From NCBI RefSeq assembly GCF_904426505.1, contig NZ_CAJGBN010000012.1:310001-374000 (forward strand): a DNA stretch of 64,000 nucleotides, given 5' to 3'. The DNA is from Rubrivivax sp. A210. Its GTDB lineage: Bacteria > Pseudomonadota > Gammaproteobacteria > Burkholderiales > Burkholderiaceae_C. Positions 36,719 through 45,805 of this stretch are shown one piece after another (the first letter of the stretch is position 1; every line of letters starts with the position of its first letter). The notes beneath the pieces are model-generated. The model was not told where the DNA came from, did no database searches, and saw nothing but the letters and a program-made list of their open reading frames with translations. The translations under genes and the position numbers were made by a program.

Positions 36719-37597
36719 ATGTCCGCCCCCGCCTCCCTGCGCACGCCCTGGCTGCCGCGGCTGGTGGTGGCGCCCAGCTTCCTGCTGGGCCTCACCTTCA
36801 TCTACGGCCTCATGGCCTGGAACGGCTACCTGTCGCTCTCGGCCTCGCGGCTGCTGCCCAACTACGACTTCGTCGGCTTCCAGCAGTACGCCGTGCTGTG
36901 GGAAAGCGAGCGCTTCCACGTCGCGCTGCGCAACATGGCCATCTTCGGCGGCCTCTTCATCGGCGGCGCCATGGCCCTGGGCCTGCTGCTGGCGGTGCTG
37001 CTGGACCAGAAGATCCGCGCCGAAGGCCTGCTGCGCACGGTCTACCTCTACCCGATGGCGATCAGCTTCATCGTCACCGGCACGGCCTGGAAGTGGCTGC
37101 TCAACCCCGGCCTGGGCGTCGAGCATGTGGTGCGCGGCTGGGGCTTCGAGGGCTTCGTCTTCGACTGGCTGATCAACCCCGACCGCGCCATCTACTGCGT
37201 CGCCATCGCCGGCGTGTGGCAGAGCGCAGGTTTCGTGATGGCCCTCTTCCTGGCCGCGCTGCGCGGCGTGGATGAAGCCATCATCAAGGCCGCCCAGGTC
37301 GACGGCGCCAGCCTGCCACGCATCTACCTGCGCATCGTGCTGCCCAGCCTGCGGCCGGTGTTCTTCAGCACGCTGATGGTGGTGAGCCACCTGGCCATCA
37401 AGAGCTTCGACCTCGTGATGGCGCTCACCGCCGGCGGCCCCGGCTACGCCACCGACCTGCCCGCCACCTTCATGTACGCGATGGCCTTCTCGCGCGGCCA
37501 GATCGGCCTCGGCGCGGCCAGCGCGATGGTGATGCTGGCCACCGTGGCGGCCATCGTCGTGCCCTATCTCTATTCCGAACTGAGGGTGCGCCGATGA
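36719..37597 (+). CDS. gtsB: CUT1 sugar ABC transporter permease 1
   Basis: 292-residue inner-membrane permease with six predicted helices (first about 17-36, FLLGLTFIYGLMAW). The ATPase-contacting EAA loop reads DEAIIKAAQVDGASLPRIYLRIVLP (about 185-208). GGPGYATDLPATFMYAMAF before the last helix is typical of MalF/UgpA-like subunits. Its stop overlaps the gtsC start by 4 nt (ATGA). Confidence 0.9.
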   Translation: MSAPASLRTPWLPRLVVAPSFLLGLTFIYGLMAWNGYLSLSASRLLPNYDFVGFQQYAVLWESERFHVALRNMAIFGGLFIGGAMALGLLLAVLLDQKIRAEGLLRTVYLYPMAISFIVTGTAWKWLLNPGLGVEHVVRGWGFEGFVFDWLINPDRAIYCVAIAGVWQSAGFVMALFLAALRGVDEAIIKAAQVDGASLPRIYLRIVLPSLRPVFFSTLMVVSHLAIKSFDLVMALTAGGPGYATDLPATFMYAMAFSRGQIGLGAASAMVMLATVAAIVVPYLYSELRVRR

Positions 37598-38448
37598 ACA
37601 AGTTCACCTGGCACCGCCTGCTGCTGTGGGCCGTGCTGCTGCTGTTCGCGGCCTGGTTCCTGACGCCGCTGTACGTGATGGTCGTGACCTCGCTCAAGGA
37701 CATGAACCAGGTGCGCGAGACCGGCCTGCTGGCCCTGCCCACGGCGCCCACGGTCGACTCCTGGGTGCGCGCCTGGTCGTCGGCCTGCACAGGCACCGAC
37801 TGCGGCGGCCTGCGCCCCTATTTCATCAACTCGCTGATGGTGGCCATTCCGGCCGTGCTGGTGTCCACCGCCATCGGCGCCGTCAACGGCTATGTGCTCA
37901 CCAAGTGGCGCTTTCCGGGCAGCGAGACGCTGTTCGCGCTGCTGCTCTTCGGCGTCTTCATGCCGATGCAGGTGGTGCTGCTGCCGATGAGCCAGATCCT
38001 CGGCTGGCTGGGCATTGCCAGCTCGCTCTACGGGCTGATCCTGGTGCATGTGCTGGCCGGCATCCCGAGCACGACGCTGTTCTTCCGCAACTACTGCGTC
38101 GGCCTGCCCGACGAGCTGATCAAGGCCGCCATGCTCGACGGCGCCGGCTTCTGGCAGATCTTCTGGCGCATCGTGCTGCCGCTGTGTACGCCCATCATCG
38201 TCGTCACGCTGATCTGGCAGTTCACCAACATCTGGAACGACTTCCTCTACGGCGTCGTCTTCTCGGGCGCCGACAGCAAGCCGGTGACGGTGGGCCTGAA
38301 CAACCTGACCAACACCACCAGCTCGGTCAAGGAATACAACGTCGACATGGCCGCGGCGCTGATCGCCGCGCTGCCGACGCTCTTCGTCTACGCCGTCGCC
38401 GGCAAGTACTTCGTGCGCGGCCTCACGGCCGGTGCCGTGAAAGGCTGA
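37594..38448 (+). CDS. gtsC: CUT1 sugar ABC transporter permease 2
   Basis: 284-residue MalG-type permease with six helices. The EAA loop is DELIKAAMLDGAGFWQIFWRIVLPL (about 169-193). A short periplasmic segment CTGTDCGG (about 63-70) with two cysteines precedes the second helix, a feature I associate with GtsC-type subunits. The C-terminal KYFVRGLTAGAVKG is the usual MalG ending. Coupled to gtsB by ATGA overlap and followed by the ATPase gene 8 nt later. Confidence 0.9.
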   Translation: MNKFTWHRLLLWAVLLLFAAWFLTPLYVMVVTSLKDMNQVRETGLLALPTAPTVDSWVRAWSSACTGTDCGGLRPYFINSLMVAIPAVLVSTAIGAVNGYVLTKWRFPGSETLFALLLFGVFMPMQVVLLPMSQILGWLGIASSLYGLILVHVLAGIPSTTLFFRNYCVGLPDELIKAAMLDGAGFWQIFWRIVLPLCTPIIVVTLIWQFTNIWNDFLYGVVFSGADSKPVTVGLNNLTNTTSSVKEYNVDMAAALIAALPTLFVYAVAGKYFVRGLTAGAVKG

Positions 38449-38456
38449 ACAAGAAC

Positions 38457-39521
38457 ATGGGCGCACTCACCATCAGCGGCATCCGCAAGACCTTCGGCAA
38501 GCTGGAGATCCTGCGCGGCATCGACATCGAGATCGAGGCCGGCGAATTCCTCATCCTCGTCGGCCCCTCGGGCTGCGGCAAGAGCACCTTGCTCGGCATG
38601 ATCGCCGGGCTCGACCACCCCACCAGCGGCAGCATCCACATCGGCGACCGCGACGTCACCTACCTGCCGGCCAAGGACCGCGACATCGCCATGGTGTTCC
38701 AGAGCTATGCGCTCTACCCCAACATGACGGTGGCCGAGAACATCGCCTTCGCGCTGGAAATGCGCAAGGTGCCCAAGGCCGAACGCGACGTCACCGTGCA
38801 GCGCGTGGCCGAGATGCTGCAGATCAGCCACCTGCTCGAGCGCAAGCCCGGCGCGCTTTCGGGCGGCCAGCGCCAGCGCGTGGCGATGGGGCGGGCGCTG
38901 GCGCGCGACCCCAAGCTCTTCCTCTTCGACGAGCCGCTGTCCAATCTCGACGCCAAGCTGCGCGTCGAGATGCGCGCCGAGATCAAGCGCCTGCACCAGC
39001 GCACGCGCACGACCACGGTCTACGTCACGCACGACCAGGTCGAGGCCATGACCTTGGGCGATCGCATCGCGGTGATGAAGGAAGGCACGGTGCAGCAGTT
39101 CGGCACGCCCGACGACATCTACACCCGCCCGGCCACCCGCTTCGTGGCCGAGTTCATCGGCTCGCCGGCGATGAACCTGGTGAGCGCCGAATTCGGCGCC
39201 CAGGGCGTGCAGTGCCAGGGCCAGGCCCTGGCCGTTACCGAAGCCCAGCGCGCCGCGATGGCAGCCGCCGGCACCACGGGCCTGGCCTATGGCCTGCGGC
39301 CCGAGCACCTGGGCTTTGCCACCAGCGGCCTGGCCGGGCGGCTGGACATCGTCGAGCCCACCGGCCCGGAAACCTATGTCACGGTGGACACCGCCATCGG
39401 CCCGCTGACGGCGCGCGTGCCCGGCGCGGTGCGTCACACCGTGGGCGAGAACGTGTACCTGCAGTGGGATCCGGCCACCGCCCATCTGTTCGACGCCACC
39501 AGCGGCAACAGGTTGGCGTGA
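38457..39521 (+). CDS. gtsD: CUT1 sugar ABC transporter ATPase (MalK/UgpC type)
   Basis: 354-residue nucleotide-binding subunit. Walker A GPSGCGKST (about 37-45), Q-loop VFQSYALYPNMTV, signature LSGGQRQRV, Walker B LFLFDEPLSNLD and the switch His in TVYVTHDQVEAM are complete. A C-terminal TOBE domain (from about 235, MNLVSAEFG to HLFDATSGNRLA) marks the MalK/UgpC class, which can serve several CUT1 permeases. Start ATG 38457 (MGALTISGIRKTFG), only 8 nt after gtsC. Confidence 0.92.
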   Translation: MGALTISGIRKTFGKLEILRGIDIEIEAGEFLILVGPSGCGKSTLLGMIAGLDHPTSGSIHIGDRDVTYLPAKDRDIAMVFQSYALYPNMTVAENIAFALEMRKVPKAERDVTVQRVAEMLQISHLLERKPGALSGGQRQRVAMGRALARDPKLFLFDEPLSNLDAKLRVEMRAEIKRLHQRTRTTTVYVTHDQVEAMTLGDRIAVMKEGTVQQFGTPDDIYTRPATRFVAEFIGSPAMNLVSAEFGAQGVQCQGQALAVTEAQRAAMAAAGTTGLAYGLRPEHLGFATSGLAGRLDIVEPTGPETYVTVDTAIGPLTARVPGAVRHTVGENVYLQWDPATAHLFDATSGNRLA

Positions 39522-39554
39522 CCGGGCTGGCCCGAAGAAGAAAGAGACCATCCG

Positions 39555-40514
39555 ATGAGCAAACCCGCCATCCAGCTGCCGTCCATAGGCACGCTGGGCC
39601 CCTTCATCGCGCTGCTGCTGGCCTGCGCGGTGTTCGCGACGCAAAGCGACCGCTTCCTGTCGAGCGAGAACTTCGCCCTCATCCTGCAGCAGGTGATGGT
39701 GGTGGGTGTGATCGCCATCGGCCAGACCCTGATCATCCTCACCGCCGGCATCGACCTGTCCTGCGGCATGGTGATGGCCCTGGGCAGCATCGTGATGACC
39801 AAGTTCGCGGCCGACCTCGGCCTGCCGGGCCCCGTGGCCATCCTGTGCGGCATCGCCGTCACGGCCGGCTTCGGCCTCATCAATGGCCTGCTGGTCACGC
39901 GCATCAAGCTGCCGCCCTTCATCGTCACGCTGGGCACGCTGAACATCGCCTTCGCCATCACCCAGCTCTATTCCAATGCCCAGACCGTCACCGAGGTGCC
40001 CGAAGCCATGACCTGGCTGGGCAACAGCTTCGCGCTAGGCGGCACGGCGGTGAGCTACGGCTCGGTGCTGATGCTGATGCTCTACCTGGGCGTCTGGTTC
40101 TACTTGCGCGAGACCGCCGCCGGACGCCACGTCTACGCCGTGGGCAACAACCCCGAAGCGACACGCCTCACCGGCATTCCCACCGAACGCGTGCTGCTCG
40201 GCGTCTACGTGCTGGCCGGCATCTTCTACGGCATCGCCTCGCTGCTGTCGGTGGCGCGCACCGGCGTCGGCGACCCCAATGCCGGCCAGACCGAGAACCT
40301 GGACGCCATCACCGCCGTGGTGCTGGGCGGCACCAGCCTCTTCGGTGGCCGCGGCGTGGTGCTGGGCACCCTGATCGGCGCCGTCATCGTGGGCGTGCTG
40401 CGCAACGGCCTCACGCTGATGGGCGTGCAGTCGGTCTACCAGGTGCTGATCACCGGCGTGCTGGTGATCCTGGCGGTGGCCATCGATCAACTCTCCAGAA
40501 AGGGAGGGCGTTGA
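39555..40514 (+). CDS. CUT2 sugar ABC transporter permease (FrcC-like)
   Basis: 319-residue permease of the BPD_transp_2 (ribose/fructose) type, with about ten hydrophobic segments. Family motifs are IGQTLIILTAGIDLSCGMVMALGSI, GLINGLLVTRIKLPPFIVTLGTLNI and YAVGNNPEATRLTGIP, followed by GGTSLFGGRGVVLGTLIGA. A ribosome site (AAGAAAGAGA) precedes ATG 39555. Together with the next gene and the binding protein at 34230 it would form a full FrcBCA-like importer. Confidence 0.9.
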   Translation: MSKPAIQLPSIGTLGPFIALLLACAVFATQSDRFLSSENFALILQQVMVVGVIAIGQTLIILTAGIDLSCGMVMALGSIVMTKFAADLGLPGPVAILCGIAVTAGFGLINGLLVTRIKLPPFIVTLGTLNIAFAITQLYSNAQTVTEVPEAMTWLGNSFALGGTAVSYGSVLMLMLYLGVWFYLRETAAGRHVYAVGNNPEATRLTGIPTERVLLGVYVLAGIFYGIASLLSVARTGVGDPNAGQTENLDAITAVVLGGTSLFGGRGVVLGTLIGAVIVGVLRNGLTLMGVQSVYQVLITGVLVILAVAIDQLSRKGGR

Positions 40515-40515
40515 A

Positions 40516-41307
40516 ATGAGCGCACCCCGCATCGTCATGAAGGCCCAGGGCCTGGTCAAGCGCTACGGCCAGGTCACGGCCCTGGACGGCGCCGACTTCG
40601 AGCTGCGCGCTGGCGAGATCCTGGCCGTGATCGGCGACAACGGCGCCGGCAAGTCCAGCCTCATCAAGGCGCTGTCGGGCGCCACCATCCCCGACGAGGG
40701 AACCATCGAGCTGGACGGCAAGCCCATCCACTTCAAGAGCCCCATCGACGCGCGCCGCGTCGGCATCGAGACGGTCTATCAAGACCTGGCGGTGGCGCCG
40801 GCCATGACCATCGCCGAGAACCTCTTCCTCGGCCGCGAGCTGCGTCGCGAGGGCTTCCTGGGCAATGTGCTGCGCATGCTGGACAAGAAGAAGATGCTCG
40901 AGATCAGCATCGCGCGCATGAACGACCTCAAGGTTGGCATCCGCTCGATGACGCAGGCGGTCGAGACGCTCTCGGGCGGCCAGCGCCAGTGCGTGGCGGT
41001 GGCGCGCGCCGCCGCCTTTGCCGAGCATGTGGTGATCCTCGACGAGCCGACCGCGGCGCTGGGCGTCAAGGAAGGCAATATGGTGCTCGAGCTGATACGC
41101 CGTGTGCGCGACAAGGGCCTGCCGGTGATCCTGATCAGCCACAACATGCCCCACGTCTTCGAGATCGCCGACCGCATCCATGTCGCCCGCCTCGGCCGGC
41201 GCGCCGCGGTGCTGAACCCGAAGAAGATCAGCATGAGCGACACCGTGGCGGTGATGACCGGCGCGATGGCGCCCGAGCAGATCCCGGCCGAGTGCCTGGC
41301 GCACTGA
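40516..41307 (+). CDS. CUT2 sugar ABC transporter ATPase (FrcA-like)
   Basis: 263-residue single-domain ATPase. Walker A GDNGAGKSS (about 40-48), signature LSGGQRQCVAVARAA, Walker B VVILDEPTAALG and switch His in LISHNMPHVFE are intact. Unlike RbsA, which has two fused ATPase halves, this is a one-domain protein like FrcA, so it should act as a homodimer. It starts 1 nt after the permease stop. The ~20-residue tail ends SDTVAVMTGAMAPEQIPAECLAH. Confidence 0.92.
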   Translation: MSAPRIVMKAQGLVKRYGQVTALDGADFELRAGEILAVIGDNGAGKSSLIKALSGATIPDEGTIELDGKPIHFKSPIDARRVGIETVYQDLAVAPAMTIAENLFLGRELRREGFLGNVLRMLDKKKMLEISIARMNDLKVGIRSMTQAVETLSGGQRQCVAVARAAAFAEHVVILDEPTAALGVKEGNMVLELIRRVRDKGLPVILISHNMPHVFEIADRIHVARLGRRAAVLNPKKISMSDTVAVMTGAMAPEQIPAECLAH

Positions 41308-41317
41308 GGGAGCCACC

Positions 41318-41773
41318 ATGCTCAAGGGCATAGACCCCCTGCTCACCCCCGAGCTGCTGCGCGTGCTGGCCGAGATGGGCCATGGCGACGAGATCGTCGT
41401 CACCGACGCCAACTTCACCGCCGCCAGCCTGGGCCGCGGCAAGCCGGTGATCACCCTGCCCGGCGTCGGTGTGGAGCGCGCCAGCGCCGCCGTGCTGTCG
41501 CTGTTGCCGCTCGACGCCGGCCAGGCCCAGCCGGTGGCCTACATGCAGGTGAGCGACACACCCAGCGGCTACCGCAGCGCCTTCCAGCGCCGCATGGTCG
41601 AGTTGCTGGAAAGCTCGGGCTGGGCACGTTCGGCACAATGCAAGGCCGAGGAGCGCTTTGCCTTCTACGACCGCGTGCGCAAGGCTTACGCCATCGTCCA
41701 CACCGGCGAGCTGCAGCCCTATGCCAACTTCATTTTCGCCAAGGGCGTGATCGGCGAAGCCCTGGTGCCCTGA
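41318..41773 (+). CDS. RbsD/FucU-family sugar mutarotase
   Basis: 151-residue enzyme that interconverts sugar anomers. The start MLKGIDPLLTPELLRVLAEMGHGDEIVVTDANF is the family signature with the active-site His and Asp, and the C-terminal RKAYAIVHTGELQPYANFIFAKG carries the Tyr/Asn residues. The wording is closer to FucU (L-fucose mutarotase) than to RbsD. It probably supplies the anomer that the kinase or transporter system handles. Ten nt after the ATPase gene, with a GGGAG ribosome site. Confidence 0.9.
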   Translation: MLKGIDPLLTPELLRVLAEMGHGDEIVVTDANFTAASLGRGKPVITLPGVGVERASAAVLSLLPLDAGQAQPVAYMQVSDTPSGYRSAFQRRMVELLESSGWARSAQCKAEERFAFYDRVRKAYAIVHTGELQPYANFIFAKGVIGEALVP

Positions 41774-41795
41774 AGCCGCTGACCCCACTCCCGCC

Positions 41796-43037
41796 TTGAA
41801 CGCCGCAGCCGCCCACGATGCGCCCGACCGCAAGCCCCTGCAGCCGCGCGGCTCCAGCCAGGGCGGGCTGCGCCAGTACAACGAGCGCGTGGTGCTGCAG
41901 GCCATACGCCTGCACGGCGCCCTGCCCGGCGCCGACATCGCCCGCGCCACACGGCTGACGGCGCAGACCGTCTCGCTCATCACCAAGCGCCTCCTCGACG
42001 AGGGCCTGCTCAGAAAAGGCGAGCCCCTGCGCGGCAAGGTGGGCCAGCCCTCGGTGCCGCTGTCGCTGGCGCCCGACGGCGCCTATGCCGTCGGCGTCAA
42101 GGTCGGCCGCCGCAGCCTGGACGTGGTGCTGATCGACTTCGTCGGCAAGGTGCGCCAGCGCTGGTCGCTCAACTACGAATACGCCGATCCCGACGCGCTG
42201 CTCGACGAAATCGCGCGCCGGCTGCAGGACGTGCGCCAGCTGCTGGGCCCGGCAGCGCATGCACGCGTACAGGGCGTGGGCATCGCCGCGCCGCTGAGCT
42301 TGGGCGGCTGGCAGTCGCTGCTGGGCCTGCCGCCGGCGGTGGCCGAGCGCTGGCGCCATTTCGACCTCGAGCAAGCCGTGGCCCAGGTCACCGAGCTGCC
42401 GGTGACGCTGATCAAGGACACCTCGGCCGCCTGCGTGGCCGAGCTGGTGGCCGGGCGCGGGCGCAGCGTGAAGAGCTTTCTCTACGTCTTCGTCGACACC
42501 TTCATCGGCGGCGGCCTGGTGCTGGACAGCCATCTGCATGGCGGCCTCTCCGGCAACGCCGGCGCCATAGGCTCGCTGTCGCTGTGGCTGGGGCGGGGCG
42601 AACGCGCAAGCGGTGCGCCGCCGGCCCAGTTGCTGAGCTTGGGCTCGCTGCTGACGCTGGAGCGCGCCTATGCCGCCGCCGGCCTGGCCCCCGACGCCAT
42701 GGCCGACACGCGCGCATTGCAGGCGCCCTGGCTCGTGCACACCGAAGCCTGGCTGGCCGAAGCCGCCGCCGCCATCGCCCAGGCCGTGCAGGGCGCAGCC
42801 TGCCTGCTGGACATGGAGGGCGTGATCATCGATGGCAATTTCAGCCGCGAACTGCTGGCCACGCTGCTGGGGGCGACGGCGCAAGCACTAGAAGGCCACG
42901 ACTGGGAGGGCGTGGCCCACCCCCGCCTGCTGGCCGGCACCATAGGCTCGGACGCACGCGCCCTGGGCGGCGCGCTGCTGCCGCTCTACGCCAACTTCGC
43001 GCCGGATCGGGCGCTTTTCCTGAAGCTCGACGCCTGA
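41796..43037 (+). CDS. ROK-family transcriptional regulator
   Basis: 413-residue protein: N-terminal winged helix (RQYNERVVLQAIRLHG...TAQTVSLITKRLLDEGLL, about 28-80) and C-terminal sugar-kinase-like ROK domain (VQGVGIAAPLSLGGW, FVDTFIGGGLVLD, GNAGAIGSL). The Cys-rich zinc motif of catalytic ROK kinases is absent, as in dedicated regulators. A candidate operator lies at 34135-34157. The start TTG 41796 is uncertain because no ribosome site is clear. It ends directly against the convergent sigma-factor gene with no gap. Confidence 0.87.
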   Translation: MNAAAAHDAPDRKPLQPRGSSQGGLRQYNERVVLQAIRLHGALPGADIARATRLTAQTVSLITKRLLDEGLLRKGEPLRGKVGQPSVPLSLAPDGAYAVGVKVGRRSLDVVLIDFVGKVRQRWSLNYEYADPDALLDEIARRLQDVRQLLGPAAHARVQGVGIAAPLSLGGWQSLLGLPPAVAERWRHFDLEQAVAQVTELPVTLIKDTSAACVAELVAGRGRSVKSFLYVFVDTFIGGGLVLDSHLHGGLSGNAGAIGSLSLWLGRGERASGAPPAQLLSLGSLLTLERAYAAAGLAPDAMADTRALQAPWLVHTEAWLAEAAAAIAQAVQGAACLLDMEGVIIDGNFSRELLATLLGATAQALEGHDWEGVAHPRLLAGTIGSDARALGGALLPLYANFAPDRALFLKLDA

Positions 43038-43961
43038 TCAGCCCCAGCGCGTGCTGCTGTCGACCACCAGCCGCTCGGACGACTTGCTCATCGATGTGCC
43101 CGGCCGGGTCAGCGTCTCCTCGATCAGCTGACCCCAGCTGCCGGCGCGGCCGGACTGGGCGAGTTCGGCCTCTCGCTTGGCAACCAGTTCTTCCAGCGAG
43201 GTGCCGCGGGCGCGGCTGTCGCGGCTGGTGGCACGCGGATCGTCGTTGCCGAAGTGGGCCGCAATGCGCCTGCAGGCCGAGTCGTAGAGCTGGGACACGC
43301 GCGACTGGCTGAGATTGAGGTTGCTGGCCAACTCGGACGGCGTGAGACCGATGCCCAGGTAGGCGTCGATGGCCTGGCGCTCGCGTTCAGGCAGGCCGGC
43401 GAAGAACTTCTCCAGGCGGCGCAACACGATGGCAGTGTCGACGCGCGCCTCGACCTCGTCGCGCGGCGTCGCCGGCTCCTGTCGCGGCGCGTGGTCTTCA
43501 CCATCACCCTCGTCGGACAGGCTCTTGGTCTGGGCCGTCAGCGCCGCCTGTTCGAGCTCGGCCACCTCGTCGATGGAAAGCTGGCATACGCCCGACAACT
43601 CGCCCAGCGTGGGCGCGGCGCCGTGGCTGGCCTGCCAACGCTCGCGAGCGATCTCGATCACCTTGACCTTGCGCCGCTGCGAGCGCTCGAGGTGGTCCAT
43701 CTGGCGCAGTTCATCGACCATGGCGCCCTTGACGCGCAGGCGGGCATAGCGCACGAAGGCCTCGCGCGCCTCTTCGGTCTCGGGGTCACCCTCCCACTTG
43801 AAGCCCAGGGCCGCCTGCGCCACGGCAATCAGCCCGACCTGGATCAGGTCGGCCTTTTCGACGTTGGAAGGCACGCGGCGCATCATCTGCGCGGCCTGCT
43901 GGCGCACCCACGATTCGTTGCGCGCGATCAGCGCCGAGGGCACACCTTGCATAGAAATCAT
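43038..43961 (-). CDS. FliA/WhiG-like sigma-70 family factor
   Basis: 307-residue sigma factor. Region 2 (ADLIQVGLIAVAQAALGF...RYARLRVKGAMVDELRQMD, about 37-90) and region 4 (LPERERQAIDAYLGIGLTPSELASNLNLSQSRVSQLYDSA) are recognisable and FliA-like. A ~70-residue Ser/Arg-rich C-terminal extension after region 4 and an acidic insert before it (EGDGEDHAPRQE) are unusual. ATG 43961 overlaps the hybrid-kinase stop (ATGA), so it is coupled to that signalling gene, not to flagellar genes as fliA usually is. An internal start at 43952 is possible. Confidence 0.8.
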   Translation of the reverse strand: MISMQGVPSALIARNESWVRQQAAQMMRRVPSNVEKADLIQVGLIAVAQAALGFKWEGDPETEEAREAFVRYARLRVKGAMVDELRQMDHLERSQRRKVKVIEIARERWQASHGAAPTLGELSGVCQLSIDEVAELEQAALTAQTKSLSDEGDGEDHAPRQEPATPRDEVEARVDTAIVLRRLEKFFAGLPERERQAIDAYLGIGLTPSELASNLNLSQSRVSQLYDSACRRIAAHFGNDDPRATSRDSRARGTSLEELVAKREAELAQSGRAGSWGQLIEETLTRPGTSMSKSSERLVVDSSTRWG

Positions 43962-45805
43962 GGAAGGCCTTGATCCTGCGGTTTCAATTTGAACGCGATC
44001 ATCGCCCGCAACTTGCCCGGCAGCACAGGTTTGAGCAGCAAGTGGTAGTCATGTGTGACAGATTCGTCCTCATGTCCACCCAGGCTGCTGCCGGTAATGA
44101 CGATGGCGGGCAATTTTGCCCCCGGCCAATGGGCGCGCAGCAGGCGCAGCGCCTCGATGCCGGTGCGCCCCTGGGGCAGGCGGTAGTCCACCAGCAGCAG
44201 GTCGGGCGTCGCCACGCCGGCCGCCAGGCCGGCTGCCAAGGCGTCGACGCTGTCGAAGGACAGGACGCGGGCGCCCCAGGCCTGCAACAGCACGGCCAGG
44301 CCTTCGCGCACCGCCGGTTCGTCCTCGACCACCAGCACCAGCCGGCCTTCCAGCGTCAGCGAAGGCACACCGCGGGCGCCGCCAGTGCTGGGGTCGGCCG
44401 GGCGCGGGGCCCGCCCGGGCGCGACCTCGAACGAAAACACCGTGCCGTGGCCGATGCGTGAGCGCACCGAGATGGGCGCCTCCATCAGCCCCGCCAGGCG
44501 CTTGACGATGGCCAGCCCCAGGCCCAGGCCCTTGCGGTGGTGGGGCTCAAGCGGCCGGTTGCCCTGGGCCTGGAAGAACTCTTCCCAGATGCGCGGCAGG
44601 CTCTCGGGCGGGATGCCGATGCCGCTGTCCCACACCTGCAGCAACAGGCGGCCCCCGCGCGGCCGGCAGCTCACGAGCACGCCGCCGTCCTCGGTGTAGC
44701 GGATGGCGTTGCTGACCAGGTTGCGCAGCACGCGCTCGAGCAGCACCGGGTCGGCATGGGCCACATGCTGGGGACCGCGAAAGCTCAGCATCAGGCCCTT
44801 CTCGAAGGCCACCGGCTCGAAGTGCAGGCGCAGCCGCGCGAACAGCTCGCGCAGCGGCACCGCGGCCGGGCGCACCTCGACGCCGCCGCTGTCGATGCGG
44901 GTGATGTCCAGCAGTTCGGCGAACAGGCCTTCGAGCGCGTCCACCGATTCGTTGATGCTGTTGACCAGGGCCGCCACCTCGCCCTCGTGGCTGCGCTGGC
45001 GCAGCGCTTCGGCGAACAGGCCCATGGCGTGCAGCGGCTGGCGCAGGTCGTGGCTGGCGGCGGCAAAGAACTGGGTCTTGGCGCGGTTGGCCGCCTCGGC
45101 GTCGCGCCGCGCCTGCTCGGCCACCGCCATCTCGGCGCGCAGCCGCGCCGCCAGCTCGTCGGTGCGGGTCTTCAGGCGCAGCGCCTGGGCCAGTGCGTGG
45201 CCGTAGGTGCGTGCCATCAGCACCGTGATGCAGAACAGCAGGCTCAGGATCACCGCCAGCTGCAGATGCCAGGGCTGGCTGGCGTCGCTGGCGATGCGCG
45301 CGATGGTGGGCGCCAGCACCACCGTGAGGAAGGCGAGAAAGACGCGCTGCTGCGTCGCCAGCAACTGCACCGAGCCCAGGCAGTAGGAATAGACGATGAG
45401 CACCAGCGAGACCAGGTGATAGGGCGTGCCCAGGCCCCAGAACAGCCATACAGCCACGCCCCACATCGCACCCTGGGCCAGCACCAGGGCCTCCCAGCTG
45501 CGGCGCCAGCGCCGCAGCAGCGCCGGCTCGGCACCGCGGCGCAGCCGGAAGCGCAGGTAGTGGGCCAGGCGCAGCAGCCACAGCAGCCCGCCCACGGCCA
45601 GCCATGCCAGCAGCTGGGCGTGCGGCGCCAGCGGCCAGAAGATGGCTCCCAGCAGGGCCAGGCCGACGCCGTTGCCGGTGAGCGTGGCCGGCGTCTGCAC
45701 ATAGAGGGCGCGGATCTGGTCGGCATCGCCGCCCGCGGTGGCGGCCAGGCTCGCCCCGACGGCGGTGCCGGACGCGGGCGCGGCGTCCACCGCTGCCGCG
45801 GCCAT
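43958..45805 (-). CDS. Hybrid sensor histidine kinase / receiver
   Basis: 615-residue membrane kinase. About six hydrophobic segments (45-195) form the sensor module. A coiled-coil (LRAEMAVAEQARRDAEAANRAK) leads to the HisKA domain with the phospho-His in SHDLRQPLHAMGLF. The ATPase domain has LVSNAIRYTEDGG, WDSGIGIP and GLGLGLAIVKRL. The C-terminal receiver (LVLVVEDEPAVREG, LLVDYRLPQG with the phospho-Asp, VITGSS) makes it a hybrid. It overlaps the response-regulator gene upstream by one base and the sigma-factor gene downstream by four. Confidence 0.9.
   Translation of the reverse strand: MAAAAVDAAPASGTAVGASLAATAGGDADQIRALYVQTPATLTGNGVGLALLGAIFWPLAPHAQLLAWLAVGGLLWLLRLAHYLRFRLRRGAEPALLRRWRRSWEALVLAQGAMWGVAVWLFWGLGTPYHLVSLVLIVYSYCLGSVQLLATQQRVFLAFLTVVLAPTIARIASDASQPWHLQLAVILSLLFCITVLMARTYGHALAQALRLKTRTDELAARLRAEMAVAEQARRDAEAANRAKTQFFAAASHDLRQPLHAMGLFAEALRQRSHEGEVAALVNSINESVDALEGLFAELLDITRIDSGGVEVRPAAVPLRELFARLRLHFEPVAFEKGLMLSFRGPQHVAHADPVLLERVLRNLVSNAIRYTEDGGVLVSCRPRGGRLLLQVWDSGIGIPPESLPRIWEEFFQAQGNRPLEPHHRKGLGLGLAIVKRLAGLMEAPISVRSRIGHGTVFSFEVAPGRAPRPADPSTGGARGVPSLTLEGRLVLVVEDEPAVREGLAVLLQAWGARVLSFDSVDALAAGLAAGVATPDLLLVDYRLPQGRTGIEALRLLRAHWPGAKLPAIVITGSSLGGHEDESVTHDYHLLLKPVLPGKLRAMIAFKLKPQDQGLP

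Noticed and set aside
35138..37390. 750-residue reverse open frame
   Set aside because: It is antisense to gtsA and gtsB, is rich in His, Gln and Arg from codon mirroring, and has no recognisable domain or ribosome site.
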